NCBI RefSeq assembly: GCF_014336955.1
Contig: NZ_QRAI01000004.1
Coordinates: 420,965-484,964, forward strand
Origin: Saccharophagus sp. K07
GTDB lineage: Bacteria; Pseudomonadota; Gammaproteobacteria; Pseudomonadales; Cellvibrionaceae
DNA: 64,000 bases
Reading direction: 5' to 3'
Positions 9,443 to 17,864 of this stretch are shown piece by piece. Both the position numbers and the translations under genes were made by a program. Below the pieces are notes generated by a model. The model was not told the origin of the DNA. It saw only the letters and a list, made by a program, of their open reading frames with translations, and searched no databases. Every line of letters begins with the position of its first letter. The stretch's first letter is position 1.

Positions 9443-11113
9443 TCAGGTGGTACCCATGGAATGTGCGTCTCGCAGGGTTATTACACGCGGATCTTTCGGC
9501 CAATGTTGCAGCAGTACTCTTAAATCATTTTCGGCCATTTCGGTTTTCCCCATATCCATCAACAGCTCGGCTCGTGCGATCAACGCAGAATAATAAGGGA
9601 ATTGGCTACAGAGGTTGACTGCGTCATTAAATTCGTCCAAAGCTTCTTCTTTATTGCCACAAGCCAGATGGTGACGCCCCATCAGTAAACTGGCGAATGG
9701 GCTGCGGTGTCCCCGAATTCGAGCTTGGGTTATAAGTTCGTGAATCTGCTGCGCGTTGCCGAGAATGTGGGCCAGATGCGCCAAATGCAAATAGGGAGCA
9801 CCGTCGTCCGGGTTGTCCTCACAATAATCGGTCAGTAGATGCTGAATTTCCTCCCACTCATCAAGCACGGGTTGTCGGTCGTTGTGATAATTCTGCAGCA
9901 GGGAAGCACTTAACAGAAAGCCTGAGCGAAGGTGATGTGGGTTTTCCGCTAAATCTCTTCGTGCTTCCGCTGCTGCTTGCGTGTAACGTTCCAGTTTGTA
10001 AAGGCACTCCGCTGCCAGCGCGCTGAAGTAATTCCATTGGCGAGGTAAGTGTTCTGTTGGAGCTAGGCACGCAAGTGCTTCTTCATAATTGCGTTGAGCA
10101 ATATGATGTTTTGCCAAGGTTTCGCGAGCACCAACGTAGTTTGCAGAATCCGGAGTGATGGCTTCCAACAAATCCGTCCCTGCAGCGTAGTGGCCGGAGC
10201 GTAATAACAGTTCAGCTAAAGAGACTTTTTGTTCTTCAGTGAATGCAATTGTCGTGTGCCTGCCTTCGATCAGTGCTTTCGTCAATTGAATTAATTTTAA
10301 ATTGGCGGCCACATCGAAAGAATGCTCGTCCAAAATCTTTTGACACATATAAATCCCGTTGAGCAGATCACCTTCTGCTTCTGCAATTCGCAAAAGGGAA
10401 CGAAGTGCGACGAGATTACCTGAATCCTGCGCAAGAACAGACTTTGCCAAATCCTTTCCTAAAGCGAGGTTGCCTTCGCGCACAGCTGCGAGCATTGCTA
10501 GCTCGTCGGCGGCAGCCTTAATTTGTGATGTCGCTGCAATAGATTGGCAGACTTTTAAAACTTGGGAGAATTTTTTACCGTAAAACAGGCATTGTGCGTA
10601 CAACAGCGTGGCTGGTTCGAAATCCGGAGCCATTTTGTGGCATTGTTCAAAGCTCTCCGAGGCCGCCGCAAAGTTCAAACCGTTCAGCTGTGCTTTGCCG
10701 GTGAAAAAATGGAAGTGAAACAGCGCTCTTAATTGCGAATTTTGATCATTAAGGTTCTTGTAGCACTCAAAAAGACGTCCTTGTATGTCTGGGTTTTCTG
10801 GATCATTTTCGCCCCATGAATTTAACAAGGCTAAAGCCTCTTCATATTGGCCTCTTGCAATATGCATGTCGACCAAAAAGCAGAAAAAGAATCGTTCGGG
10901 CCAAAAGCTCAGAGCTTCTTTGGCAAGTATGAAGAGTTCGTCGGAAGTTTTTCGACTCTCAAGATTGGACATGGCTACCATTTTATAGGCATACCAATCT
11001 CTATTTTGCGCTTTGCGCAGCGTAGTCTCGCTGAGGGCTTCGTCCAATGCATTCCACTGATTGCTGTGGTACAGAATGTCGAGATTTTGGGAGAATTCAT
11101 CATGAATTTGCAT
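9443..11113 (-). CDS. TPR-repeat protein
   Basis: A ~556-residue all-helical protein made of tetratricopeptide-like repeats with no signal peptide or catalytic motif. Typical helices include EALALLNSWGENDPENPDIQ, EALDEFNDAVNLCSQFPYYS and AENDLRVLLQHWPKDP. The start at 11113 (MQIHDEFSQNLD) is preferred: AAGGAT lies 6 bases upstream and it begins 10 bp after the stop of the upstream gene. A longer start at 11149 would overlap that gene. It forms an operon with the DUF1266 gene. Partner binding or scaffolding is likely; the specific role is unknown. Confidence 0.8.
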   Translation of the reverse strand: MQIHDEFSQNLDILYHSNQWNALDEALSETTLRKAQNRDWYAYKMVAMSNLESRKTSDELFILAKEALSFWPERFFFCFLVDMHIARGQYEEALALLNSWGENDPENPDIQGRLFECYKNLNDQNSQLRALFHFHFFTGKAQLNGLNFAAASESFEQCHKMAPDFEPATLLYAQCLFYGKKFSQVLKVCQSIAATSQIKAAADELAMLAAVREGNLALGKDLAKSVLAQDSGNLVALRSLLRIAEAEGDLLNGIYMCQKILDEHSFDVAANLKLIQLTKALIEGRHTTIAFTEEQKVSLAELLLRSGHYAAGTDLLEAITPDSANYVGARETLAKHHIAQRNYEEALACLAPTEHLPRQWNYFSALAAECLYKLERYTQAAAEARRDLAENPHHLRSGFLLSASLLQNYHNDRQPVLDEWEEIQHLLTDYCEDNPDDGAPYLHLAHLAHILGNAQQIHELITQARIRGHRSPFASLLMGRHHLACGNKEEALDEFNDAVNLCSQFPYYSALIARAELLMDMGKTEMAENDLRVLLQHWPKDPRVITLRDAHSMGTT

Positions 11114-11123
11114 TTGTCTATCC

Positions 11124-11801
11124 TTAGTGGCTGATAGGGCTATGGTCAAAGGCGCTAAAATCCGGATGGCGACACCAGGGGCTTTCTGGATCGGTCAGTA
11201 AAAACTTCGTGGCGTTCAGGTATTTAATTCCGGACGCATCGTTTAGGTTTTTTAGAGAATATTGACGACCGATCAGGTAGCTGTGTGCAAATTGAAACCA
11301 GTTGCTGAATATGCGCCGGGCCATGGTGCCGTAAGCCATGACTGTTTCCCAGGCTTCTTCTTCATCTATATAGCCCGAGGTCGCGGCCATGCGCGCCAAA
11401 AAGGTTGCGCGCCCTATATCCCATGCGGCTATACCCACTTGGTCAATCACGTCGCGATAGTGGTAGATTATTCTGAAACGGTGGTGCTGTTGTGGGTTGT
11501 TGGCTTTGTAGTGCTCCATCAGTCGGGTAATTTGCTCCGGAGATAGAGCCAGCAAATGGCCCCAATCCCTGTCAAAAACTTCCCGTCCGCCACCTTTCCG
11601 TAGCCAGTCCAGCGTTTCTCTGTATTGATCTGCGTTATAGATATCCCACCAGGAGGCTAACACCTTACGGTATTCCTCGGGATCTCTGTGTTTTAGGATG
11701 TCATGCCTCTCGCCGTTGGCGGCGACGGAGATGGCGGATAGGCCGAGAGACCAGAGTTGTTCATCTGTGTATTGAAAGGGATTGTAGGAGGTGTCGTCCA
11801 T
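11124..11801 (-). CDS. DUF1266-family protein
   Basis: 225 residues with the DUF1266 signature: SLGLSAIS, REVFDRDWG and the conserved block AWDIGRATFLARM...GYIDEEEAW...FSNWFQFAHSYLIGRQYSL. E. coli relatives include YbeR and YbeU. The biochemical function of the family is not established. No membrane segment. It is the first gene of a two-gene operon with the TPR protein and is divergent from the FGE-fold gene at 11922, with about 120 bp between. Confidence 0.85.
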   Translation of the reverse strand: MDDTSYNPFQYTDEQLWSLGLSAISVAANGERHDILKHRDPEEYRKVLASWWDIYNADQYRETLDWLRKGGGREVFDRDWGHLLALSPEQITRLMEHYKANNPQQHHRFRIIYHYRDVIDQVGIAAWDIGRATFLARMAATSGYIDEEEAWETVMAYGTMARRIFSNWFQFAHSYLIGRQYSLKNLNDASGIKYLNATKFLLTDPESPWCRHPDFSAFDHSPISH

Positions 11802-11921
11802 TTTCTTTAATCCTTTATGCTGAAGTAGAACGGGGCTAAGTATAAACCGAAAGCCCTTGAGGTGAAATTATTATGGCGACAATGGTCATTAGGATCAGCC
11901 TGAAAAGATGAGTGATTTGAA

Positions 11922-12596
11922 ATGAATAAGTTACAAAAAAAATTTTTTGACGAGTCTTTTGTCTTGATTCCAAGTGGAAGCTTTTGGATGGGATCTGACA
12001 ACGGTCTGCCGCTGGAAACTCCCGTCCATAAGGTGGAGATTGATAAAGATTTCTATTTGGCGTCTACGCCCACTACACAACGATTATGGCGCTCTGTAAT
12101 GGGAAATAATCCTTCCCATTTTCAATCCGGTGATTTGCTTCCGGTCGAAAATATCACTTGGCATGAAGCCTGTGAGTTTTGTGAAAAATTCGGAAAGTCA
12201 ATAGGAAAAATAGTCCGTCTGCCAACAGAAGCAGAATGGGAATACTCATGCCGCGCCGGGACAACAACGGAATTCTATTGGGGTGATGAGTCGAATGCGA
12301 CGATTGATTATGCCTGGTTTGATTTGAACAGCATGGACAGCACGCAGCCTGTCGGTCTTAAAAAGCCCAACAATTTTGGGTTGTATGACATGGTGGGTAA
12401 CGTTTGGGAGTGGTGCCTCGATTTGTGGGCCAGTGATTATTCGCAAGATCCAGTGCCGTCCAAGATCGGAAAAAGATCTATTCGAGGTGGCGCCTGGGAT
12501 ATGGATGTATTTCGTTGTCGTTCTGCATACAGGTCCAGCGAGGGTGAGGAGATTTCAACAAAGAAAATCGGATTCCGCGTGGTAATTGAAATATGA
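11922..12596 (+). CDS. Formylglycine-generating-enzyme-fold protein, probably not a sulfatase activator
   Basis: A 224-residue SUMF1/FGE-sulfatase domain protein: FVLIPSGSFWMGS, HKVEIDKDFYLASTPTT, VENITWHEACEFCEKFG, RLPTEAEWEYSCRAG, GLYDMVGNVWEWCLD and the C-terminal RGGAW...RSAYR. In true formylglycine enzymes the RGGS segment is followed by two catalytic cysteines. Here the first position reads MD and only one Cys (FRCRSAYR) follows, so sulfatase maturation is unlikely. No sulfatase gene is nearby. Proteins of this fold also occur beside polymorphic toxins, which fits the setting. Confidence 0.85.
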   Translation: MNKLQKKFFDESFVLIPSGSFWMGSDNGLPLETPVHKVEIDKDFYLASTPTTQRLWRSVMGNNPSHFQSGDLLPVENITWHEACEFCEKFGKSIGKIVRLPTEAEWEYSCRAGTTTEFYWGDESNATIDYAWFDLNSMDSTQPVGLKKPNNFGLYDMVGNVWEWCLDLWASDYSQDPVPSKIGKRSIRGGAWDMDVFRCRSAYRSSEGEEISTKKIGFRVVIEI

Positions 12597-12611
12597 TTAC
12601 TGTCTATTTAA

Positions 12612-12746
12612 TGCGCTAAAAATGTCTCGGTTTACGAATCGGCTGAGGCTGAAGTTTTAATTTGCCCCGGAACAAAATTTGATGTTGTAGAAAAGAAAAA
12701 AAGTGCGGATGGCAACTGGAACATTAAACTAAGAGAGAAAACCTAA
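12612..12746 (+). pseudogene. C-terminal remnant of an ADP-ribosyltransferase toxin
   Basis: An open frame of 44 codons without a start encodes KNVSVYESAEAEVLICPGTKF and ends NIKLREKT. This is the end of an R-S-E class mono-ADP-ribosyltransferase: the ExE motif (EAE), the following VL..PGTKFDVV strand, and a final strand I-K-L. The N-terminal Arg and the STS motif are missing, so it is a dead tail. It ends 14 bp before an ADP-ribosylglycohydrolase gene, its likely original immunity partner. Confidence 0.7.
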
Positions 12747-12760
12747 ACTGGAGGTGTGGG

Positions 12761-13771
12761 TTGGGTGACGTAAGCGACAGTTTACAATTTCCGATGATCG
12801 ATGACCGATTTTCTGAGGGAAGCCGGGTAATTTCACCTTGGGTTAACTCATATCTGAATTTTCGAATGCAAAACCCGGATCCTAGTCTGGCAAAGCAGTA
12901 CTTGGATTCAATTGGTCAGAACTCATCAGAAATTGCCTCAAAATATAGAGGCTGTCTATTAGGGCTTGCTCTGGGAGATGCATTGGGAGCCACACTGGAG
13001 TTCAGTGAAAGGGATGCTCTGCCGCGAGTTACTAATTTAGTTGGCGGCGGTCCATTTAATCTCAAGCCTGGGGAATGGACCGACGATACAAGTATGGCAT
13101 TATGCCTAGCCCATAGCTTGTTACGAAAAGAGTACTTTAGTTCTTATGATCAGTTGGAACTTTATACGTTGTGGTGGAAAACGGGACTATTTAGTGTAAA
13201 TGGTCACTGTTTCGATATTGGTAATACCGTATTGCGGGCACTTGAGCAATTCGAGTTAACCAAAAAAGCTAATGTCGGGGATCCAAGTCCTCAAGCAGCG
13301 GGTAATGGTTCTTTAATGCGTGTAGCTCCGGCCGCTCTATTTTTTTTGGGAGATCCGGAGGCTTGTGTTAAAGCGTGTGGAGCGAGTTCTAAAACCACTC
13401 ATAAGGCTCCCGAAGCTGTTGATGCATGTCGATATTTTGGTGGGCTGATTTTTGGAGCCATTTTAGGTTATAACAAGAAAGAGCTAACGACCGAAGTCTT
13501 TGAGCCTTTTCCTGGCGCATGGGATAGCGAACCATTGCAGCCATCTATAGTTAACGTAGCTCAAAATGCCTATAAAAAGTCGAGAAATGAAATTAGGTCC
13601 ACGGGTTATGTGATAGATACACTGGAGGCAGCGCTGTGGGCATTTTCTAATAGCACAACTTTTGAAGAAGGGGCTATTCTAGCTGCCAATTTGGCAGGAG
13701 ATTCTGATACTGTCGCGGCAGTGTATGGTCAGTTGGCTGGCAGATCGTCTACTCCGCTATGGGGTTTGTGA
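12761..13771 (+). CDS. ADP-ribosylglycohydrolase, likely Tri1-like immunity protein
   Basis: 336 residues. After an N-terminal extension of about 65 residues comes the ADP-ribosylglycohydrolase domain: YRGCLLGLALGDALGATLEF, the metal-binding GEWTDDTSMALCLA (about residues 107-120), GNGSLMRVAPAALF, and C-terminal NLAGDSDTVAAVYGQLAG. These hold the residues for two Mg ions, and the enzyme would remove ADP-ribose from a modified protein. The TTG at 12761 has GGAGG 6 bases upstream. It directly follows an ADP-ribosyltransferase remnant. Tri1 immunity proteins likewise combine hydrolase activity with an N-terminal extension that blocks the toxin; the match is by layout, not by alignment. Confidence 0.85.
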   Translation: MGDVSDSLQFPMIDDRFSEGSRVISPWVNSYLNFRMQNPDPSLAKQYLDSIGQNSSEIASKYRGCLLGLALGDALGATLEFSERDALPRVTNLVGGGPFNLKPGEWTDDTSMALCLAHSLLRKEYFSSYDQLELYTLWWKTGLFSVNGHCFDIGNTVLRALEQFELTKKANVGDPSPQAAGNGSLMRVAPAALFFLGDPEACVKACGASSKTTHKAPEAVDACRYFGGLIFGAILGYNKKELTTEVFEPFPGAWDSEPLQPSIVNVAQNAYKKSRNEIRSTGYVIDTLEAALWAFSNSTTFEEGAILAANLAGDSDTVAAVYGQLAGRSSTPLWGL

Positions 13772-14399
13772 TATCCCGCCGTTAATTTTCAAAAGAAAAA
13801 GTCCGTGAAATGTTGACTAATCAAAACGCTAAAGTTGTAACAGAATATGGGGTTAGGACTTAGTTGAAAGTTGTGTGCGCTCATATTGGATTGCTCTGGT
13901 GTTAGATCTTTGCATCAAATGTCTTCGGAAAAGACTGCATCTGCTCCGATCCACGGACATTTCTTTCTGCTTGCTCAGCAACTCAAAAAAATCAATTTCA
14001 ACGAAAAACCGACTGATTATTTTTTTCGGCGATTTGATCCATAGAGGGCGCGAGTCTGATCAAGCCCTGGAAACGGTTAGCTAAACCGTGATTTTTCGTC
14101 ATTCAAAGTACAGTTAGAACTAATCTAAATCCCCAAGTGTGATATTTAATTGCGCTAATGTCTCAAAGAATATGGAAGCGACCCCCTCGATTCGAAATCA
14201 AATCTGGTGCGTTTGGTGTCAAAAAATCCAAGGAGGGGACGATGGTATCAGCTGGAGAAATGAAAGTGGGGGCAGGGATGCTTATAAGGCGCTGTCATTA
14301 TAAGCCGACCGATCAGCACAATGACCAGTTATTAGTGAGTTAAAGGAAAGGGGGCTGGATGCGACCAAAACAAGAGAATAGGTTACTCGAGATTAGTGT
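13772..14399. other. Gene-poor stretch with module debris
   Basis: Apart from the phosphatase remnant no intact gene is seen. Around 13800-13862 the frame KVREMLTNQNAKVVTEYG ends at a stop, and around 14150-14263 another frame ends SNLVRLVSKNPRRGRWYQ before a stop; both read like C-terminal ends of lost proteins, possibly toxin tips. Neither is identifiable. Confidence 0.4.
13926..14110 (+). pseudogene. Decayed copy 4 of the PrpA-like phosphatase gene
   Basis: Nucleotides 13926-14110 match the 5' part of the phosphatase genes (CATCTGCTCCGAT, CAATTTCAACGAAAAA, GGCGATTTGATC). A 2-bp loss breaks the SDIHGH codons and other small indels follow; the rest of the gene is absent. It is non-functional but shows the Rhs/phosphatase module once extended here. 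Confidence 0.8.
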
Positions 14400-14765
14400 A
14401 TGCAGGAGGTAAGTGAGTACAAGATAAATGGTGCGGAAATAAAGCGCGCAAAAAATGGTCTTTTAATTTTAGTTTTTTCATCAAAAACTATCTCCGATGC
14501 GCAGCTTAATGAGCTCAAGGAAATTAAGGAAGATTTCTTCTTGGTTTTTTATGGTTGTAATCTTTCAAGATCAAATATAGATGTTTTGATTTGTCTGGGA
14601 GTTATGGAAATAGGAATTTTTCATTCTTCATTCTGTGATGCAGACTTTATTGTCCTGGTTCAATCAAAGAATTTGCGGTATGTGAAGTTGCATGACACTT
14701 CGGTTACTCTGGCGTGCGTTGAAGAAATTAAAAGACTTAGGCTAGATTTAAAGGTATTTTTCTGA
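14400..14765 (+). CDS. Small LRR-like hypothetical protein, possible orphan immunity
   Basis: 121 residues, no signal peptide. Alternating hydrophobic segments with LRYVKLHDTSVTLACVEEIKRL read like two or three leucine-rich repeats. AT-rich compared with the chromosome after 17000. Position after module debris fits an orphan immunity gene, but nothing proves this. The ATG at 14400 lacks a clear ribosome binding site. Confidence 0.55.
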   Translation: MQEVSEYKINGAEIKRAKNGLLILVFSSKTISDAQLNELKEIKEDFFLVFYGCNLSRSNIDVLICLGVMEIGIFHSSFCDADFIVLVQSKNLRYVKLHDTSVTLACVEEIKRLRLDLKVFF

Positions 14766-14936
14766 CGGTTCAGAATTTTGTTGAGTTAATCGATTGAATT
14801 GCAATGCGTCACTGCTTTAGATGATGAGGGTGATACAATTGTAATTCGCACGCGTCGCAATTGGATAATTTGCATTCCCTAAACTGGGGGCGATTTCAGT
14901 GGAGTGTGGTGGAGTTTCCTTAAATAAAGAATCATG

Positions 14937-14972
14937 AAAAGCTGCATCGGCGCAATATGCGCCGATGCAATT
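14937..14972. terminator. Bidirectional terminator after the poly-Ser lipoprotein gene
   Basis: Perfect stem GCATCGGCGCA (14944-14954) and TGCGCCGATGC (14958-14968), loop ATA. On the minus strand it is followed by AGCTTTTC, on the plus strand by AATTTT. It lies 12 bp downstream of the minus-strand stop at 14980. Confidence 0.85.
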
Positions 14973-14979
14973 TTGATCG

Positions 14980-16806
14980 TCAATCAACTTTTCGGAAGGT
15001 AACCGAGACAGTACAGTCTTCCCGAATTGGTGCCGTTATATAGATACTGCCATTCAATGCGCCACCACATCCTTCCACGCTATCCACCTCATGACCGTCT
15101 TTTGGAGTTAAGGTCAGTTCACGAGTGATACCGAAGTGTTCGTAGTCCATTGAATAATCTACATACCCTTCACCTTCACTGACCACCGACATTGCCGCAG
15201 GAGATGTGTTTAAGAGCCGGAATTCAGTACCGGGTATGCAATCCGCGCCTTCGGCATATTTACAAACCAGAATTCCTTTTTCATCATGTTCAATCAATTC
15301 AATGATCTGATTGGTTTGGCCTTCATTTAAAAGAATCTTGCCGTCAACGATCTCGAAAGGTTTCACGTTTGGATCTTGGTAGTCGATGTAGGTTTGGATG
15401 GCATCTGAAATGAGTAATTGGTTTTGGGAAAAAGACCATACGCGATAACCACTTGATATGGCTTCGTAAAAGTTGGTGGTTGCGTAGTTGTGGATCCAAT
15501 CGCCAAATGCATTGAGAGGGGATATTTTTTTAGCTAACACAAGTGCTTGGTTAATCCAGCCAGGATTAAACTCGTCGATTCTAACCATCCAGTAGTCATT
15601 TCCTGATTTGCTGACGAGTTTTAATTCTTGTTTTGCGTTCGCAGCACAAGGATAGAGACTTAATGGATTGCAAAAATCTTTCCAACCGAATTCCCCTTGC
15701 TCATAGGCTTGCCATGCTAACGATTGTCGGTCGGCAAGGTAATGCCAGATATTTGTCCAGCCAGCGAAGGCGTATCGTCGGAAATGATCACTGGTGAACA
15801 TAACAACCTGGTCTTCGTATGACCAAATGCCCACCCAATCCTCTTCCGTGAATGTCGCTGGATCATCCCCTTTGATAATTAAACCAGCGCTAAGTGTTTT
15901 ATAGCCTTCTGCGTCATCTATGCGAATCCAGCGATATCCCGCATCAAGCTTATCCAAAACATACAGATTGGCTGAGTGATTGATGTTGCCTTCAACCTGA
16001 GTAAGTTTTAGATAATTTGGCTGAATATCCCAGTTTGCCCAGTCTTGAACGGCAGAGTCTTCGCTCAAGGATATTTGGCTGGCAGTGCCATTTGTATCAA
16101 TGATGAGTTTTACGACATTATTTCCCTGATCGTAATACCAAGTACCAGAGCCGAATGCGCTTGGGCTTGGTGTGGTGGCAGCGTCTATCAAGGGTTCATC
16201 GTACACCGACGATTTATCGACCAAGTTTTCGTAGTTGGCATTATAAGGTTCAAACCGCACTGTCGGTTGCCATGCCAGTGTTGGAGTTTCAGTTTCGATC
16301 AACGGAAGTGATATCTCTAAGGACTCCAGAACCAAATCACCGACTACATTCTCTTGTGACTGACTGTCGGTCACAAGAAATTCTGGCAAAACGACTTCGT
16401 TTTTAATGACTATATCAGCCACGTCAATCGCTAGATGATCGCCTGCGTCTATCCATGTAAATGTGGTCGCCGCAGTATTGGTGATTAATTCCCCAAACCC
16501 TTCTTCTTTAAATTCTATGGCGACAGGCGTTATGAAATTCCCCAGTTGAACTCGCAGATTTGAGAAGTGCAAGCCGAGAGGAATATTGCCATCCAAAATT
16601 GTAACCCTGGCATCTCCTGAGCTAGAAGACGAGGAGCTGCTGGAGCTCGAAGTCGATGACGAAGAACCGGACGCGGATGATGAAGCGCTTGAAGATGAAC
16701 TGGATGAGGAGGGATTGGTTGAAGGGTTTGGCTCGTCACTGCTGCAAGCAATAAAAAGTAGGGACGAAAGTAAAATTAATGGCGTGATTAAACCTTTTTT
16801 CATCAT
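14980..16806 (-). CDS. Poly-serine-linker lipoprotein of unknown function
   Basis: 608 residues. A signal peptide with lipobox LLFIAC (Cys about residue 21) is followed by a ~45-residue Ser-rich linker. The body has no motif I recognise. The C-terminal ~50 residues (LTLTPKDGHEVDSVEGCGGALNG...CTVSVTFRKVD) form a small module with paired cysteines, like the repeat modules ending in CTV.V.F found in secreted proteins of Cellvibrio and Shewanella. Such linkers commonly tether surface domains to the outer membrane. Monocistronic, with AAGGAAAT before the double ATG and its own terminator. Confidence 0.75.
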   Translation of the reverse strand: MMKKGLITPLILLSSLLFIACSSDEPNPSTNPSSSSSSSSASSSASGSSSSTSSSSSSSSSSSGDARVTILDGNIPLGLHFSNLRVQLGNFITPVAIEFKEEGFGELITNTAATTFTWIDAGDHLAIDVADIVIKNEVVLPEFLVTDSQSQENVVGDLVLESLEISLPLIETETPTLAWQPTVRFEPYNANYENLVDKSSVYDEPLIDAATTPSPSAFGSGTWYYDQGNNVVKLIIDTNGTASQISLSEDSAVQDWANWDIQPNYLKLTQVEGNINHSANLYVLDKLDAGYRWIRIDDAEGYKTLSAGLIIKGDDPATFTEEDWVGIWSYEDQVVMFTSDHFRRYAFAGWTNIWHYLADRQSLAWQAYEQGEFGWKDFCNPLSLYPCAANAKQELKLVSKSGNDYWMVRIDEFNPGWINQALVLAKKISPLNAFGDWIHNYATTNFYEAISSGYRVWSFSQNQLLISDAIQTYIDYQDPNVKPFEIVDGKILLNEGQTNQIIELIEHDEKGILVCKYAEGADCIPGTEFRLLNTSPAAMSVVSEGEGYVDYSMDYEHFGITRELTLTPKDGHEVDSVEGCGGALNGSIYITAPIREDCTVSVTFRKVD

Positions 16807-17166
16807 TATTTCCTTGTATAGGACCCTAAGGGCGCCGGTGAAAAAATCGACGAAGATCCGCGTCGATGGTGGAAAATTCGCCTTGCCTTTCTCAAAGGTC
16901 GGTCTGATTTAAAAAATTTGCGATATGCGGGCCACATCTTACTAATAAAATTGTGGATTGTAAGCTGCCTAAATCAGCAAAACGTCATTAATTACGATGA
17001 TAATCGGTTTCATGTGGTTGTTTTTTTCAAGTGGATTGTCCTATTGTTGTGTATGATTTTTGAACACGTTTGGCAAAATATTAATTTGTGAATTAATTCG
17101 CCCTATATGATTGGGGTGGTTCGGAAATTGATCGTGCAAATTCCGCGATAAGGAGAAGGGGAGAAT
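16807..17166. other. Intergenic region upstream of the hsp20-lon operon
   Basis: 360 bp, AT-rich, between the divergent lipoprotein gene and the heat-shock operon. It must hold promoters for both. No convincing sigma-32 or sigma-70 site could be picked by eye; TTTTTGAACACG around 17059 is a weak -35-like element only. Confidence 0.4.
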
Positions 17167-17436
17167 GTGCGCGAACTGCATCTTCAGCTGGCCGAGTTTT
17201 TACCGATTTGTGTGGATTGGGATAGACGTAGAAGTCTGATGAATGCTGCCCACCGCTTAGCTAGGCAAGGTTTTCCGAACGAAATCTGGTTGATCCCTGT
17301 GGTCTGTTCCCTTGAATTCTTCCCCCACCGCTCCCATCCATTACAACGAGGCGCCTCCTGCTCTCGAACTCCGAAGGCGTCGCTCGGTCCATGGTTTTTA
17401 GTGGGTTCGCTGCCGCGGAGCGGACCTTTTCGTTGA
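17167..17436 (+). CDS. Doubtful small ORF before hsp20
   Basis: GTG at 17167 follows AAGGAGAAGGGGA and could start an 89-residue product (MRELHLQLAEFLPICVDW...). The first ~45 codons look protein-like. The rest is rich in Pro, Ser and Arg with no recognisable fold and overlaps a frame open on the other strand. It may be a short leader, a truncated gene or nothing. Confidence 0.3.
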   Translation: MRELHLQLAEFLPICVDWDRRRSLMNAAHRLARQGFPNEIWLIPVVCSLEFFPHRSHPLQRGASCSRTPKASLGPWFLVGSLPRSGPFR

Positions 17437-17455
17437 TTTGACAGGTATTTGCATC

Positions 17456-17863
17456 ATGTCGAGACGGCGTATCGACCATATTGTGGCCCGTATGGGCACT
17501 CTGGTGAGTGGGATGCAGACGTTGCATTTCCGCTATGTACAGCACGGACGGGGAGGGTGGGAGCCATTGATGAATGTGTACCGCTACCCGGACCACTACG
17601 AGATTTGTGTTGAGCTGGCCGGGGTTGCTCCGGGTGATTTGCAGATTATTGCCGGGGGGCGGCGGGTGGCGGTTTCCGGAGTGCGGCGCTGGCCGGATTT
17701 GCGCTGTCAGCGTACTGGCAGCGAGTGTCATCGCACGACACTAATGGAAATAGAAGAGGGAGAATTTTGGCGCGAGATCGAATTGCCAGAAGAAATTGAC
17801 GGCCAGAGTGCAGAGGTGCTCGCGCAACAGGGCCTGGTTTGGATTCGTTTACAACTGAAATAG
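17456..17863 (+). CDS. Hsp20/alpha-crystallin-type small heat shock protein
   Basis: 135 residues from ATG 17456. The alpha-crystallin domain is visible: PLMNVYRYPDHYEICVELAGVAPGDLQIIAGGRRVAVSGVRRWPD, then GEFWREIELPEEIDGQSAEVLAQQGLVWIRL. The usual C-terminal IxI/V tail is missing and the protein ends IRLQLK, so assembly may differ from classical IbpA. The stop is one base before the Lon start, so the two are co-translated; a holdase feeding substrates to Lon is a reasonable inference. Confidence 0.85.
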   Translation: MSRRRIDHIVARMGTLVSGMQTLHFRYVQHGRGGWEPLMNVYRYPDHYEICVELAGVAPGDLQIIAGGRRVAVSGVRRWPDLRCQRTGSECHRTTLMEIEEGEFWREIELPEEIDGQSAEVLAQQGLVWIRLQLK

Positions 17864-17864
17864 G

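Noticed and set aside
17261..17731. Long minus-strand ORF across the start of hsp20
   Set aside because: It lies antisense to a clear alpha-crystallin domain, and its sequence is rich in Pro and Arg without fold.
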